This document shows positions 47,701 to 60,400 of a stretch of 64,000 bases of DNA, one piece after another. The first letter of the stretch is position 1, and the number at the start of each line of letters is the position of its first letter. The DNA comes from Gyrodactylus bullatarudis. Its lineage: Eukaryota > Platyhelminthes > Monogenea > Gyrodactylidea > Gyrodactylidae. The notes below the pieces were generated by a model. The model was not told the DNA's origin. It saw only the letters and a program-made list of their open reading frames with translations, and did no database searches. Where the stretch lies: contig SSNU01000021.1 in the NCBI GenBank assembly GCA_012064415.1, positions 71,217 through 135,216 on the forward strand, written 5' to 3'. The position numbers and the translations under genes were made by a program.

Positions 47701-48092
47701 CACAAGGAAAAACAAATAAATCTGGTAGTCATACAAATGCTGCTTTCTTTGAAATGATAATGCGATGCCAAGCGGATACTCGGATTGATGACCAAAGATC
47801 AAACCTTCCCACTTCGACAGATACTGCTTCATCCTGCTCTGTTCCTTCTCAAAATCTTCCTTTGACATCAACAAATCCTACTAACATTAACAATAATAAT
47901 AACAATAATCAAGATGACTTTTTCGATCTAGTGCAGAAACTTCAATCTAATCGTTATGATGAACAAAGGTGTTACTTCCCAATGTTGATGAATTTGCCAT
48001 CTACTGCCCCTTCAAATAACTTGGCCCAGTCCAGTTCAGTTTCTACTTCCAATCAGTCAGACTCTTTGGAGAAGAAAAGAAAAACAAGATAG
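32721..48092 (+). CDS. GPSM2: Pins/LGN (GPSM2) orthologue: TPR repeats plus four GoLoco motifs
   Basis: Nine exons: 32721-32841, 32874-33363, 33393-33516, 33942-34057, 34772-35204, 40729-40921, 46229-46269, 47153-47473, 47535-48092, summing to 798 codons with consistent phases. Residues about 40-400 hold TPR repeats of the LGN type ('LSAIYCQLGNAFFSLQDY', 'EAKASGNLGNTLKKLGKF', 'EGSLGNIYYLQKDY'), the last ones diverged. An acidic linker follows (exons 6-7). Four GoLoco motifs are at about 541-565, 604-625, 684-705 and 740-762, with D/E-Q-R cores 'RRLDEQR', 'LRMDDQR', 'TRIDDQR', 'NRYDEQR'; the second is split by a 61-nt intron. Known Pins/LGN bridges membrane Gαi-GDP (GoLoco) to Mud/NuMA and Inscuteable (TPR) to orient spindles. 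Introns 1 and 2 are 32 and 29 nt, introns 5 and 6 about 5.5 and 5.3 kb. Exons 6 and 7 are the least certain, being weakly conserved. Confidence 0.87.
34480..34735. repeat. Degenerate foldback in GPSM2 intron 4
   Basis: 'tcaagatgagaatttttaca' near 34567 and 'tagtaaattctcatctgtac' near 34688 form an imperfect inverted pair resembling the tips of the TA-ended family; the right side ends 'catcagttagttt'. Low identity. Confidence 0.35.
36209..36420. mobile_element. Left arm of a TA-ended foldback, in GPSM2 intron 5
   Basis: 'taaagttggttgatattaag' then 'ttggaaatctatgttttt', 'catcgaaaattcgaattt' and 'cccacttttaccatttgaag' match the left arm at 2530. No right arm seen. Confidence 0.55.
36634..36735. 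other. Short GC-containing inverted pair in AT-rich intron
   Basis: 'aaagaagggggag' near 36638 faces 'ctcccccttttgttt' near 36718. The purine-rich left side ('agcggtgggaagatcgggg') stands out from local composition. It could be a structured RNA or chance; nothing else supports a call. Confidence 0.25.
39060..39210 (-). repeat. 3'-UTR-like repeat, copy B
   Basis: On the minus strand: 'ggtgtaagattctgacgaga', 'ggtgaaataaaagctttata', 'gtcttctaatcctc', matching copy A at 23465-23586 and its resumption near 24277. Contains an AATAAA on the minus strand, and lies just 3' of the minus-strand ORF at 39245-39445. Confidence 0.6.
39245..39445 (-). CDS. Candidate nested small protein with a PIP-box-like tail
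   Basis: An intact 66-codon frame, antisense in GPSM2 intron 5, starting 'MSAPKTVTVDENPHSDKS' and ending 'KRKRCSGQLQIDSFLNKR'. The end resembles a PCNA-interacting peptide (Q-x-x-I-x-x-F with basic residues on both sides), though the second aromatic is Leu. A minus-strand AATAAA-bearing repeat lies about 100-130 nt past the stop. It could be a real small nuclear protein, the last exon of a nested gene, or a retrocopy. The ORF alone is short, so confidence is low. Confidence 0.3.
   Translation of the reverse strand: MSAPKTVTVDENPHSDKSTIVDSQIISQPVIISFKPINEKPAIRKMGTKRKRCSGQLQIDSFLNKR
42323..42393 (+). repeat. Dispersed ~80-bp repeat, copy 3
   Basis: 'atgtaagctaaaaaacacca', 'cataaatagcaacagtcgaa', 'aaaaagctcacataggcca', collinear with 25019-25099. 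Confidence 0.7.
42797..42823. repeat. (GAT)n microsatellite
   Basis: Seven or so GAT units ('tgatgatgatgatgatgatg'); a related ATT/ATC tract lies near 42630-42660. Confidence 0.8.
43339..43908. mobile_element. TA-ended foldback element in GPSM2 intron 6
   Basis: Left tip 'taaagctagttaatatgaaa', right end 'aattcccatcttcatattaa' + 'cta', with matching interior blocks ('gaatttgatcaagaactttt', 'ggaatctaaatcatgaggcc'). The arms are more diverged than in the 13389 copy and the right tip has lost the final bases. Confidence 0.65.
45577..45607. repeat. Tandem 11-mer
   Basis: 'catcttttcaa' repeated about three times in a row. Confidence 0.7.
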
Positions 48093-48794
48093 TCCAAATG
48101 CATTTTGGAAAGCACTAAATGATCTTTTTTTCATTCATTCGTTATTATCAGTGCTGATTATTTTTATCTCGATACTCTTCACCAGATATTTCATGAGTCT
48201 AGTGGTCATTATCGGTTCTTATTGCAAATTTTATTTTCCAATGTATTATTCTTCATGCATTTAAAAACTTCAGTATAAAATTTCTAAGAATTATTTTTAT
48301 CAGATGGATATTATTATGGAATCCATAATATGGATAACACTCGAATTTTAAACATTATCATGTTGATAATATCAACTCTGTTGATTCAGCAGATCTAAAT
48401 TATAAATTAATAAATGCTTGTTAAAATTTTTTCTTGATCCTCATTCTTCTTCATGTTTTAAAGCTTGAAAATTAGAAACCTGAGCTTGGAAGTTTAATAT
48501 TAACTCAATATTCATTTAGGAATTAATCGAATAAATGGGTTTACTCCTAGAATGGAAGCTTTGATACAAATGAGGTATACTAAAGAATTTAGATTATTCA
48601 ATGAAGAATGAGAAAATATAAAAAACCCATTTTACTGGACGAATTGTTCTGTATGATTATCTTACTATAGTAATTTAACTTTGAACTTTGCAAAAAATTT
48701 TCAGAATATTTGACCCTTAATTTCATTAAAACAAAACTACAAAATAAATTGTATTCATGAATTTTGTTTGAATCCTAGAAAATCTTTTGTTAAC
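48093..48794. other. Intergenic between GPSM2 and CCAR1-like gene
   Basis: Contains an AATAAA at 48409-48414 that could end GPSM2 transcripts. The CCAR1-like promoter presumably lies in the last few hundred bases. No other feature seen. Confidence 0.45.
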
Positions 48795-51768
48795 ATGGCT
48801 AATCGCTGGAGAGGTTGTGAGTTCTCAAGACTTTACATAATTAACTTGAAACTAACCTTACACGTATTATAGCAAATAATTACTACCCCAATAACTATGG
48901 GATGTCGGCAATGCCCTACTATTTTCCACAAAATGACCGTCGTTATCAATCATATGGTAAAGGCTATGACAGAAAGAAGGATGATCGTAAACGCCCCCAT
49001 TCTCCTCAAAAAGATAAAAGAGATGGACAACGCAATGATCGGGATTCTGTCAAGCGTTATAACACCGGAAAATATGATGTCCGTGTCCCCAGGACTCCCA
49101 TCGGAACTGACAAGTTGAGTCTATTGGATATTAAATCAAAATTGTCTAGAATTCAAGTACCCGGTGATGTATCTTACACTGTTTGTAATTGGACCAAAGG
49201 CTTTCCTATTACTCAACCATTCGGCTTCAGTATGGATGCTGATTTTCACGTGAGTTTATCATTTTGGTTTTTTCTTTAATTACCTTGAAAATAAATCAAA
49301 ATGTATAGTTATTCCATAGAGAAGTAGAAGTACCATTTGTCCATGATTCCACTTTGATTAATCCATCCGATGCAAACTATAAATACTCTGTTAGAGTAAT
49401 GCTACTCGGAACTCCTAGTCTTGGGGAAATGTATAAGAATTCATGTACCATGGCTGGAGAAGTAGGAGACTCTGTTAAGTTCAGTCCTAGTAAAAATTAT
49501 AATTTCCTTGTTGGCGGTCGTACAAGAAATGAAGCTTTTCCTCTTGGTGGTCCATGGAGCCCAAGTTTGGATGGTAAATCACCAGAAACTGATCCGAACG
49601 TTTTAATCAAAGCTGCTATTCGCAACTTTAAAGGTTTAACAGGATTTGACCTTTCTAGTTGTACAAGGTGGATTCGATTCCTTGAAGTTGAATATCACAG
49701 AAAAGCTGGCTCTAAAGTGTTGGATGCAATTAAAAATGAAGAAAGAGTTGTTGAAGAAGACACAATAGAAACAGTAGTTTTTTTCGTGCCTGTGATATCT
49801 GCTGCTCTGCCCAGTGAAACTGAATGGGAAGAAAAGAAGGCTCATTATGCCAAAGTATTGGAAAGATTACTCAAGCCAAAAGAAGAAGAAAAAATGGAAA
49901 CAGATACACCTAGTGATGTTAACACAACTCAAGATGAGCAAAATGCAGACGAATCTATTGAAAAAAAGGATGCTTCTCACTATTCAAAATTAGATACGTC
50001 GACAATGAAAGTTTGTTTTTTTCTTTATCTTGTTTTTATATTTTCATTAAAAATCTTTATTTAGGTTAACGAGCTCAAGGCAGAGCTAGCAGCACGTAAT
50101 CTGGATTCAAAAGGTCTCAAGGCTCAACTCTCTACTAGACTTCAAGAAGCTCTTGACAAGGAGAAAGAAGCCGAAGAAAGTAAAAGTGAGTTGTCTCATA
50201 TAAAACTCTTCTAATATTTTATTTCGAAACTCTTCTTAATTGCTGTTCACAAGTGGTCTTTTTTAATTATATGGTTTCTTCCAAAAATATAGCAGGCGAT
50301 GATAAAACTGAGGTTACCGATGAGAAAAAGGATAACTCTGAAAAAACTGGCGATAAATCCACCAAGGATGCCGAGAAAGTTAGCGAGAGTGAGAATGAAT
50401 CAAAGAAGGATGAAATCAACGAGAAGGATAAGCGCCGACTCGAGCGACTTTACCGATTAGAGGGTAAACCTGCTGTTATAATTCATCCTAATACCGAAGC
50501 TAGAAGCAATACTTTTGATTGCCATAGAGCCTCTTTATGCTCATTACTTGATTATCGTCATGATGACAATAATGAAATGATATTTGAGGTTGTCCTATTC
50601 TCTCATCAGTTCAACGAAATGTTACAGCGTGACTGCATCTTCAACATATTCAAAGCTCTCTACAATATGCCAGAGCAAGACTCTAATAATTCATCTAATG
50701 CTACCAAGTACGCCTAAAGGACATGATTTTTCACGAAAACACCTTTAAATAATCCATTCTAATTTTTTTAATCCAGGATAATATTATAATGATGAAAATT
50801 TTATTTTATTGATTTGGTCTATTTTTTTAGGGAAAATGGTGTTGACATTTCAGAGCCTGAAAACAAAAAGCTCAAGGAAAGTGAAGAAGCAGAAGGTGAA
50901 AAAATCCGTAAACACAAGAAAACTGTTAATCCAGAATTGCTTTTCTCTTTCAACTTCTTTGATGTCGGTCGTGCTGAGTACATTAAGGAACTCGATCTTC
51001 TTGATATGCTCCAATTAATTAATCTTGGATTCACCAAGAATGAGGTAAGAAATGGACCTTTTGGTTTATTTAAATAATATTGAACATCGAAAATTAATAT
51101 GACACTAATATTTATTTCATCATTAGCTCAAGAATTTGATCGGACGAGCGAAGAGGAAGGATCAAATTCTGTATCGTCATCTATGTGAGAAGGATGTACC
51201 CGAAAATTCACCTGAAGATGTCACAATTCTTAATGGTCATGCTGAAGACAATAATCAGGAATCAATTAAAGAGATCCTAAACAAGTATTCGAATATTGAA
51301 GTAAAACCATCACAAATTGTTATCGGAGGAGGTAACAACAGTAACTTGACCACTAAATATGAAGAAGCTCTCAAAGCAAAAAAAGTTGTTGAGCTGCAAT
51401 TCTTTAAATTAAAAGAAGAATTCGAAAATAATCGCATCAAGTTGAATAGCTTCCAAGATGTCGAGGATAAACTCAAAGAAGAAAATAACGAATTGCAAAA
51501 GAAATTCAAAATCGAACAGAAGAATGGTAGTGAAAATCGTTCCCTCTGCTCCATTTATTCAAGGATACTCAAAGATTGTAAATTCCACCTCGAAAAGTCT
51601 CTCAATGAAATTACTCGTCAGTTTGATAAGGAACGTGAAAAGAAAGAAGCTGAAAAGGCTGAGGCTGACCAAAAGAAAGAAGAACAGCTTAAAAAAGAAA
51701 ACGGCGAAGCGGAAACTAATGACAAGAAGGAAAATGATGGTGCAGAAATTATTGTTGATACAGCCTAA
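48795..51768 (+). CDS. CCAR1: CCAR1/DBC1 family transcription coactivator, short N-terminus
   Basis: Seven exons: 48795-48813, 48873-49249, 49309-50010, 50065-50185, 50293-50707, 50831-51044, 51127-51768, giving 829 aa. After a polar, basic N-terminus comes the CCAR-type core: 'LFHREVEVPFV', 'GGPWSPSLDGKSPETDPNVL', 'TRWIRFLEVEYHRKAG', then 'HYSKLDTSTMKVNEL', which leads into a SAP domain ('ARNLDSKGLKAQLSTRLQ'). Next 'NTFDCHRASLCSLLDYR' and 'EVVLFSHQFNEMLQRD', an EF-hand-like segment ('LLFSFNFFDVG') and a C-terminal coiled coil rich in Lys and Glu. Known CCAR1/CCAR2 are nuclear regulators of transcription, splicing and apoptosis. Human CCAR1 (about 1150 aa) has a long N-terminal S1-like region that I do not see here. 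Which of CCAR1 or CCAR2 it matches better is not resolved; invertebrates usually have one. A NAGNAG acceptor begins exon 5. Confidence 0.9.
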
Positions 51769-52385
51769 TTTTTGGTATAATACGTCGTCACTGCATTTCC
51801 CCTTTGTCCTTGAAAACTTGTTTGTTCCAGTAACAATTCCAAATTTTTTAAACATGGTATATTTTCTAACATTTAAAATATGCGCTATGCACAAAAATCA
51901 TTGGTCGAGTTCCATTTTTTAAAAAATAAATCAAAACCTCTTTCTCATGACGATAAAGAACCCTTTTTAACCCAAGTTCAAATTTAATATAAACTAATAA
52001 AATTGTATAAATCTTTGGAAATAAATTTTCATTGCTTGTAATAATAATAATTTTGTATTCTATCGATTCTCTGTTCTTTAATTTGCTCATGAACCCTTAG
52101 TACGCAATCACTGAACTCTTTACGAGCACTAGTGAACTCTAATACAAGGATTTAATCAAAGTTTTTTGCGCAGTGATTGCTTGACCTAATCAAAATTAGC
52201 TAGATTTCTATTATTTATAATTATTGATCAAAATAACACATTAATCATCTATCTGACTCTAATAGGTCTGAAGAAAACCTCCAAGTTGGTAAGAAATCTG
52301 TTTTATTCAGAAAACACGAAATGATGAAAAAAATAGATTTCAATTTAATTCATTATTAATAATGTTCGACTGATTGATTGATTTG
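51769..52385. other. Convergent intergenic region, CCAR1-like and MRG15
   Basis: AATAAA at 51925-51930 (plus) fits the CCAR1-like gene; a minus-strand AATAAA at 52302-52307 fits MRG15. No other feature. Confidence 0.5.
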
Positions 52386-53600
52386 TTAGCACATTGCTCT
52401 ACGTTGGTATTCAGCAGGTGCAACAGCGTAATCTTCGAGACTGATATATGTCTTTTCTCTTTCACTGATGAATCTAAAAGTTAATTATAAATTTTATTAC
52501 TAATGCGAAAATGAAAAGTGATTAACAAGTACATGAACCTTGAAGAATAACTAAGAACACTTAACATATTATTATGATACTGTACAAGAAACGCATAACA
52601 TAATTTGAATACCTAATTTTCTAATAAATAGAAAACTCACATTAAAATACGATTAAGGCAATCGGAAAGGACCTTATTGCTAGATGTTGGTAATTTCATA
52701 CAGTTGGTTAAGTCTCTCATTTTGACGATTAATCTGAGAAAATGAATTGTTCCATATATGTAAGAAACATTTTTATCCGGGCTACGCTTGTATAATTCTC
52801 CGTATTGAAGACGTTCAAACTTGTACAGAAGATGAGATCCAAGTATTGAATCAAAATACAATTTAAGACCAGAAACACACTCAATAATTATTTCGACATT
52901 TCTTATATCTTCTTCTGATGTCTTGTCTTCTTGTTTAATAGATATTGATGCAAGATAATCAGAGAGCATGTCTTTGACAGTCTTTTTAGTAGGTAGTGTT
53001 ACAAGATAAGACTGGCGAGTGATCAAATCCCAATCGTCGACAAGCCATGCCTTCAAGTTATCTGGGAATTCTACAGTTAAAGAATTTGAAAAGATATTTT
53101 CTTTGAGAACACTAGGTGGTACTCGAGAGTTTTTATTAGACTTTACTGAACCTGCACTTTTAACATTATCTTTCGTATCTGGTTTTTCAGGTGACTTGGG
53201 CTGGGCAAAAGTCTTTGAATTATCTTTGACAGAATCAGTGGATAATTCAGATTTAGTATTTTCTTGAGTACCTTTGACGGATTTTTTTGTTTTAGTTCTT
53301 CTGATATTTTTTCTAAATGCAAGATAAGAATAGATATAATTACATTGTTTTTTCTAACTGGGCTTGTTTTTCAAGTCCAGCCTTATCATATTTGAACATT
53401 CTAGTGTCGTTAACCCATTCATCCCATGCTTTACTCCAGCCTCTGTAATGAATATAATAAAGACATTCATTTTTTTCCTCTTTACGATCAAGACACTTGA
53501 GTTAAAAAACAAGACAAACTTTAGCTTCATATAATAGGGGACCATGAAAGCAGAGAATTCTCTCTCCCGTTTCATACTTGAACTTTTCTTTATTACTCAT
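52386..53600 (-). CDS. MORF4L1: MRG15 (MORF4L1) chromatin reader
   Basis: Four exons on the minus strand: 53600-53520, 53495-53344, 53312-52641, 52473-52386, giving 330 aa (human about 323-362). An N-terminal chromodomain spans exons 1-2 ('ERILCFHGPLLYEAK', 'YYIHYRGWSKAWDEWV'), followed by a basic then Ser/Lys-rich linker. The MRG domain starts 'LKAWLVDDWDLITRQ' and includes 'LLYKFERLQYGELY', 'YGTIHFLRLIVKM' and ends 'SLEDYAVAPAEYQRRA'. MRG15 binds H3K36-methylated chromatin and belongs to NuA4/TIP60 and Sin3 complexes. Intron 1 is 24 nt and contains an in-frame stop, so it must be removed; intron 2 is 31 nt; intron 3 is 167 nt. Confidence 0.93.
53496..53519 (-). other. 24-nt spliceosomal intron in MRG15
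   Basis: The minus strand reads GTTTGTCTTGTTTTTTAACT then CAAG. Read through, it adds eight codons including TAA inside the chromodomain. Removal restores 'LLYEAK' to 'CLDRK' exactly where MRG15 proteins continue. Boundaries are GT-AG. Confidence 0.85.
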
Positions 53601-53978
53601 TTTCGCTTCAGTTTTGAATATAAATATGATTCAAACACTTTTTTCATTTGCAACAAAATTGTTTAAAGCAGTTTAAAAACAATTATTCAATTTTGAATCA
53701 AAGTTTTTGATCTAGTTGGGTTGAATTATTCAATTTGAATAATTAGTAATTATCTATCGAAAAACTGATTATTTGAATTTCGAGTCAAGTCAACCCCCTA
53801 GATTGAATCTCATGATTGAAAGTGTTTACTAGAATTTCACCAAGATAAAAAGATGAGCTTTCAATTCTTCAGTCAATAGATCACTTTCTAATAGGACTTC
53901 TTCCATAGGATTGATCGAAAATATAAAAATTAATGATATATTGAGTTCATTTTAGCATACAAAATTAATAAAAAAACA
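53601..53978. other. Spacer between METAP2 3' end and MRG15 5' end
   Basis: 378 bp. It must include the MRG15 promoter and the METAP2 terminator, as both genes run on the minus strand. No specific motif identified. Confidence 0.45.
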
Positions 53979-55339
<1,361 letters not shown>

Positions 55340-55975
55340 ATGTATCAATCCCCAGAGATTACAGAAATACTTCAACGGATTAGTGTATCGGACTATGAAA
55401 GCCTTATTAAAGATGAAGACGCATTAAACGATTACGCAGAAGACATACAATCAATAAAGTCTAATAAAAAAAGCAAAGAGGAAATGCTTAAGTATAATAA
55501 AGAATTAGCTGAACAAAATTTACGGCTTAAACCCGAATTTGAAGAACTGCAGAATAAACTCATTTCAGCTTATGAGAATTTGAATCTCTCTAAAGATAAA
55601 TTTTCTAACCTGAAGTCTCAAATTGAATCACACAAGTCAAAGTATTCCCTGTCGAATGTGATTGATTTATTAAAAGTTGCTACAATGAAAGCTGAAGAAG
55701 AATCTGATGATTATGGGAAACAATTCATGGCTGGATCTATGGATGTAGATGCATTTCTTTCGCAATATATTAAAGCTAGAAAACTTTATCATGATCGTCG
55801 AATCAAAAGCGAAAAACTTGTCAAACAGCAGATAAGCGCCTCCTCAGATACCGCTTCTATTATAAACCCTGTAGTCCCCTCTATTCCTTATAGACCTCCA
55901 TATCCAAATGCTGCACCATTTGGATATCCAATGATGGACCCTTCTTCAAGTCGACCCCCTTATCCTTTTTCATAA
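55340..55975 (+). CDS. VPS37B: VPS37 family ESCRT-I subunit
   Basis: Single exon, 211 aa from the first ATG. Residues about 5-150 are a mostly helical Mod(r) domain with coiled coil ('ELAEQNLRLKPEFEELQNKL', 'LSKDKFSNLKSQIE'), followed by 'MAGSMDVDAFLSQYIKARKL' and 'YHDRRIKSEKL', typical of the VPS37 C-terminal half of Mod(r). The tail is Pro/Tyr-rich ('PSIPYRPPYPNAAPFGYP'), as in VPS37B/C. It is a subunit of ESCRT-I, which sorts ubiquitinated cargo into multivesicular bodies. The B versus C paralogue name is a guess; the family is secure. AATAAA at 56044-56049. Confidence 0.88.
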   Translation: MYQSPEITEILQRISVSDYESLIKDEDALNDYAEDIQSIKSNKKSKEEMLKYNKELAEQNLRLKPEFEELQNKLISAYENLNLSKDKFSNLKSQIESHKSKYSLSNVIDLLKVATMKAEEESDDYGKQFMAGSMDVDAFLSQYIKARKLYHDRRIKSEKLVKQQISASSDTASIINPVVPSIPYRPPYPNAAPFGYPMMDPSSSRPPYPFS

Positions 55976-57412
55976 TTTTAGCAATGTAACAGATATTATT
56001 GTTTACACGTTCAAGTTTACCTTATTCTCTTTCAAGTCTCAAAAATAAAGTTCATACATCATACATACATATATATTTGGATTTTTTAATTTTCAAGATC
56101 AAATGAATTTCTAGAGAACTTAAATTCCTCGCACCGTGCAAGTTGCATCAATTTGTAAGCCAATTATCAGCTTTATATAAATCGAAACTAGATATCAACG
56201 GGTGACCATCAACTTTAAAACGAAGTTGGCAAAAGTCGATAATCAGTCGATGCACAAATAAATACAGAATTGGCAAAACAAATGCTGTGATGTTGAAAAT
56301 CAAATTGAAAGTCAATTTACAATTGGTGACACAATAAGGGGAGAAGTCAGGCTTCCGAAATGGTCACCCAGCAACGAGAAGAAGACGGGGTAGACATAGC
56401 GACTAGTTACAATTCGTCGAATCATGATCATGATGATTCAGATACTTTAGTGGGAGGACTTATCTCTTTGAGCCTCAAAGTTACACTCTTCTGCTGTAGT
56501 CTGAGTGCCGTAGAACTTTCCTTTCTAGTTAACATTTTTTAAATCACGTCATGCTTAATGCTTTCTCAGACAGTTTCTCGTCCAGTATGCGATTCGAAGA
56601 TATTTCTTCAGTTGTATTATCACTATGATTACTAGAGCCTCAAAAAGTGGTAAAATGCTAATTTTAACCAGCTATTTCCTCTATCCTAAAAACCATTAAA
56701 AAAATAAATTTTTTTATTATGGCATCAGGGTTCAAAGTTAAAGGTCTTGAAATGTATTATTTTGAAGATAAGATATTAAAATAATACTTCATGATAGCAT
56801 GGTATCAATGATCCCAATTCATATATTTTAAGATAGACAGGACTAAGAAAACAGTTTTAGTTTAATTTAGTTTAAAATAATAATAAATTATTTTTTTCAT
56901 ATTTTTTAGATCTGAAAAACTAATTTTTAGGTATTACTTGTTGAGTACTCAAATTATGATTATTTTGATCTCATTTAATGAACGACTTTAGAATAGAAGC
57001 AAAATCAACCAGAAACAAATATTTTTTCCTTTCCAAATAGGATGTGATCATTCTCAAGGTCTTTTTCCAGATTCAATTTGAAATCCCTTGCACTGAGAGG
57101 ATAACTTTGAGTCTGCTTTGTTTCCATAGAAAAATGTAAAAACTATTTCAATAAAATGAGCTTTAAAATAATTTCCACATTGTCAATCCTAGTGGAAATC
57201 ATCTGACGTGGTGTTATTTCTCTTCTCGATGTTGTAGAATGAACTACTAATACTGAAAAAAAAACATTTCATTGCACTCATGGTTAAATTAAGGAAATAG
57301 ACAAACAGGGAAGATAAAAATGCATTCGTATCTTGGCTTATCATCAGATTGTAATCAATATATACAATTTTGAATATGAACTTTATTACATTGGCTTTAC
57401 TACATGTTATTA
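55976..57412. other. Intergenic, VPS37 to TMEM26
   Basis: No gene with support. A 60-codon frame at 56360-56542 begins plausibly but has no family match. A degenerate TTAA-MITE-like scrap may lie near 56640-56720 ('aaaatgctaattttaaccag', also seen near 1710). A minus-strand AATAAA at 57382-57387 would serve TMEM26. Confidence 0.45.
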
Positions 57413-60400
57413 TTATTTTTCACTAATGATAACCATGGATCTGAATAATTGTAACAAAATGATTAGACTATTCTTACACGAAAAGAAAACATTATTATAA
57501 GTGGCAATGTGATATTTGAATATCAATGTTAGACGCAAAATCAAAAAGGGGACATCTTGCAGTAACAAAGACATGAATATTGCCCAAAGCTCGGTGGAGA
57601 AGAGAAATGAGTACTTGTAACATCCATCCTTTCTTTCAGAGGGTTTCATTGTAGCTGTCTTGTTGAAGCAAAATTGAAATAATGACAGTTGCCATATACA
57701 CAAAAGGATCACCTTGAGCTCAGAAATCTTTTTTACTTTTTCATCATTGAACGGATCAAGAAAGTCAAGGATATCAGCAGCTGTCCCAATGTTTATGAGT
57801 AACAGTTGAGATAACTGATCTCTACTCATTCCGTCCCTGGGTAGTAGCCAGCGGCCAATGATAACTGTCAAAAGTAGGATTTGTTGCATTATTCTCACGA
57901 CCCATTCAATATCAAATCCGATAAACTGGAAGGATAACACATAGATGAGACGAAATCATGTTTTTATCTTTTCAATTCGATCATAATAATGATAATTTTT
58001 GAAAAGTAAAATAAAAGCCGTATCCAAAATTATTTCAAGGTAAATTTTTAATATAAAATTGGCCTCAAAGTTGAAAAATGGTGCACTGTTTTTTACTTTA
58101 CTTTAAAAATTTTCAAATTTTAATGGAAGAAATAAAGTAACATTTATTCTTCTATCAAATGATACCTCACATAATCAGAGATCTTAGTTGGTAGAGAAGT
58201 TATTTGAAGTTTTTTCACAAGTTATTTAACTCAATTTTCTCGATTTATTTTGTCTTGATTCTGATTGGTTCATTTTGATCAGCACAAATATCTTGTATAA
58301 AAATGAAGGATTCATAATTATGAATAATTAAATTAGTAAAGACCAGGAATTTGTATATGCATGAAATAGTTTTAATGTTGAGTTTGGGCTGAATGCTTTT
58401 TTTATAACTTATTCTTTTCTTTAAATTTGTGTACAAAACTTGTTTACCCCCCTTTCCCCATCTTGATATATTATCTTATTGGTTTTATTCGACCAAACTC
58501 CAACCAATTGCAGCGTTCAACAGGATTTAAAAATTTTTGATTCAATTTATTGAACAAAAATGAATCTTCGTGTCTTTTAATGCCGTCATGATGAAGAAAA
58601 ATCCTGCTATGTATATGGACTTAATTTCGCTAATCATATATGTACACTGTACATATATGAAATTTAAAAGAACAGATGAAATATCAAGAAAAATTATGGA
58701 TTACTTTAACCAACCGGTCAACTATGAGAGACATTTTTCTCCGTCCAAATTGTGTCTTAATTAATTACTCAAAAATTAAGTACCCTCATTGATTAAAGTT
58801 TGGTCTGAACCTTTCAATCATGAGCAAGATTGCTACTTTTGCTTGACGTGAATTTGTTCAAATAAAAGGCCATCTACTCAAGTTAGTTTGAAGGTTTATA
58901 TATTCTATTCTTGGACATTTATATACATTATTATTCCAGAATTATCTTAATTTAAGAACGTCTCGTGATTTTCCTAGACTGCAAAAGTCCCCAGTTCAAT
59001 GTTCAACAGGATCCAGAATCTATTGGTAACACGATCGAAGAAGAAGACAATGGAATGAATGTGGATAATTAGAACAATAAATTAAAAAAGCAAAATTTAA
59101 TACTGCTCAATGAGTATTCTAAAATGGACCAAGTTTTAATGAATTTTATTATAGAACTAATTTTAGATCTCTTTCTCGATGAATCGGATAAAACCTCATC
59201 ATGGTGTCTGAATTGAAATAATTGTAAAAATATTATAGTACCAGTTAATTAAATTCGAGATTCTATTCTGTTTCGACCTTTTGTTAAAAAAGCTCAAAGA
59301 AATTCTGGGTAATTCTTCCTTTTGGCATCAACTAACGATAAAACAGTTTATTTTTAATCAATAGATGAAAATTAAAAATTTCGAAAAAGTGGAATTTAGC
59401 AGAGATTTGTCTGTCTGTTTCTTGTACATGGCTGTTAATGAAGTGAAAAAATAATTTACTGAAATGAATTTCCGACACAGTGTACACAGGGGAAAGAAAC
59501 TACAAAGTTATCTTTGGGTAGAGGAAATTTAATTCAATTTATTTATCTACGCGCGAATATTTTTTAAACTTGTTATGTAAGCACCGCAGAATATAGAAAA
59601 AAAGATAAATTATTAGCTTACTTTGAACTGGTTACTAGCCTCTTTGATCTGAGCAATAATTTTCTGACTGATAATCTCGTTATTTGTTGCTATCAGTTCA
59701 TCATAAGACTGGCCAGCAAATATCATTGAAAACTAATGATAAAAGGCAAACTAAATGAATTGCATGATGAATATTTCCGATAACTTACCGGTTCCTTGTC
59801 TTCCTTCTGGAGTTGATAAGTTAAGGACTTTTTCATATTCATTTCGTTCAGATTCAACTCTAGGATCCATATCGAAGGACAAGCGCACATGATAAATGTG
59901 AAAAGGGCAAATGAGAACCTGATGAAAAGTGAAAAATTAAATTAGACATAAATTTCACACTGAATCTAAATCCCCATTTCTACGTATAGCATTTATACGA
60001 AGACGAGAACTTGAATGATTTCAGCATAGAGATTGAAAATTTTGCGCCTTTAAAAACTTGATTTGATGATGTGTAGAATAATTTCTGATGATCTCAGAAT
60101 GTTCGAATATAAAGCTAAGTGACATAAAGATGAGAATCTAATGCATTTACAAAAAACTTAATATTCAATTTTTGAATTCCAATATAAAATGCGTCGAGTT
60201 ATCAAAGGAAAAAAAATTCCGAAAATATTTCAATTCAGGACAGTTTGGATTTTTCCTTTTTACAACCTTTGAGCTAAAAACTATTCTCGATTTCGAAGAT
60301 TTGAACCAATTAAATGCTGATGCATTTGAAATTTTCGGTTATCACAAAGGAAAATCATCCAAAATTTCAAAAGTTTGACTTTTTTGAAGATCGTGAATTT

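Noticed and set aside
53354..53575. 73-codon minus ORF MKREREFSAFMVPYY
   Set aside because: Shifted-frame shadow of MRG15 exons 1-2 created by reading through the 24-nt intron.
56360..56542. 60-codon plus-strand ORF starting MVTQQREEDGVDIATSYN
   Set aside because: Plausible start but no family match, no paired exon and not longer than chance frames in the area.
60172..60378. 68-codon plus ORF
   Set aside because: Lies wholly inside the foldback element in TMEM26 intron 1.
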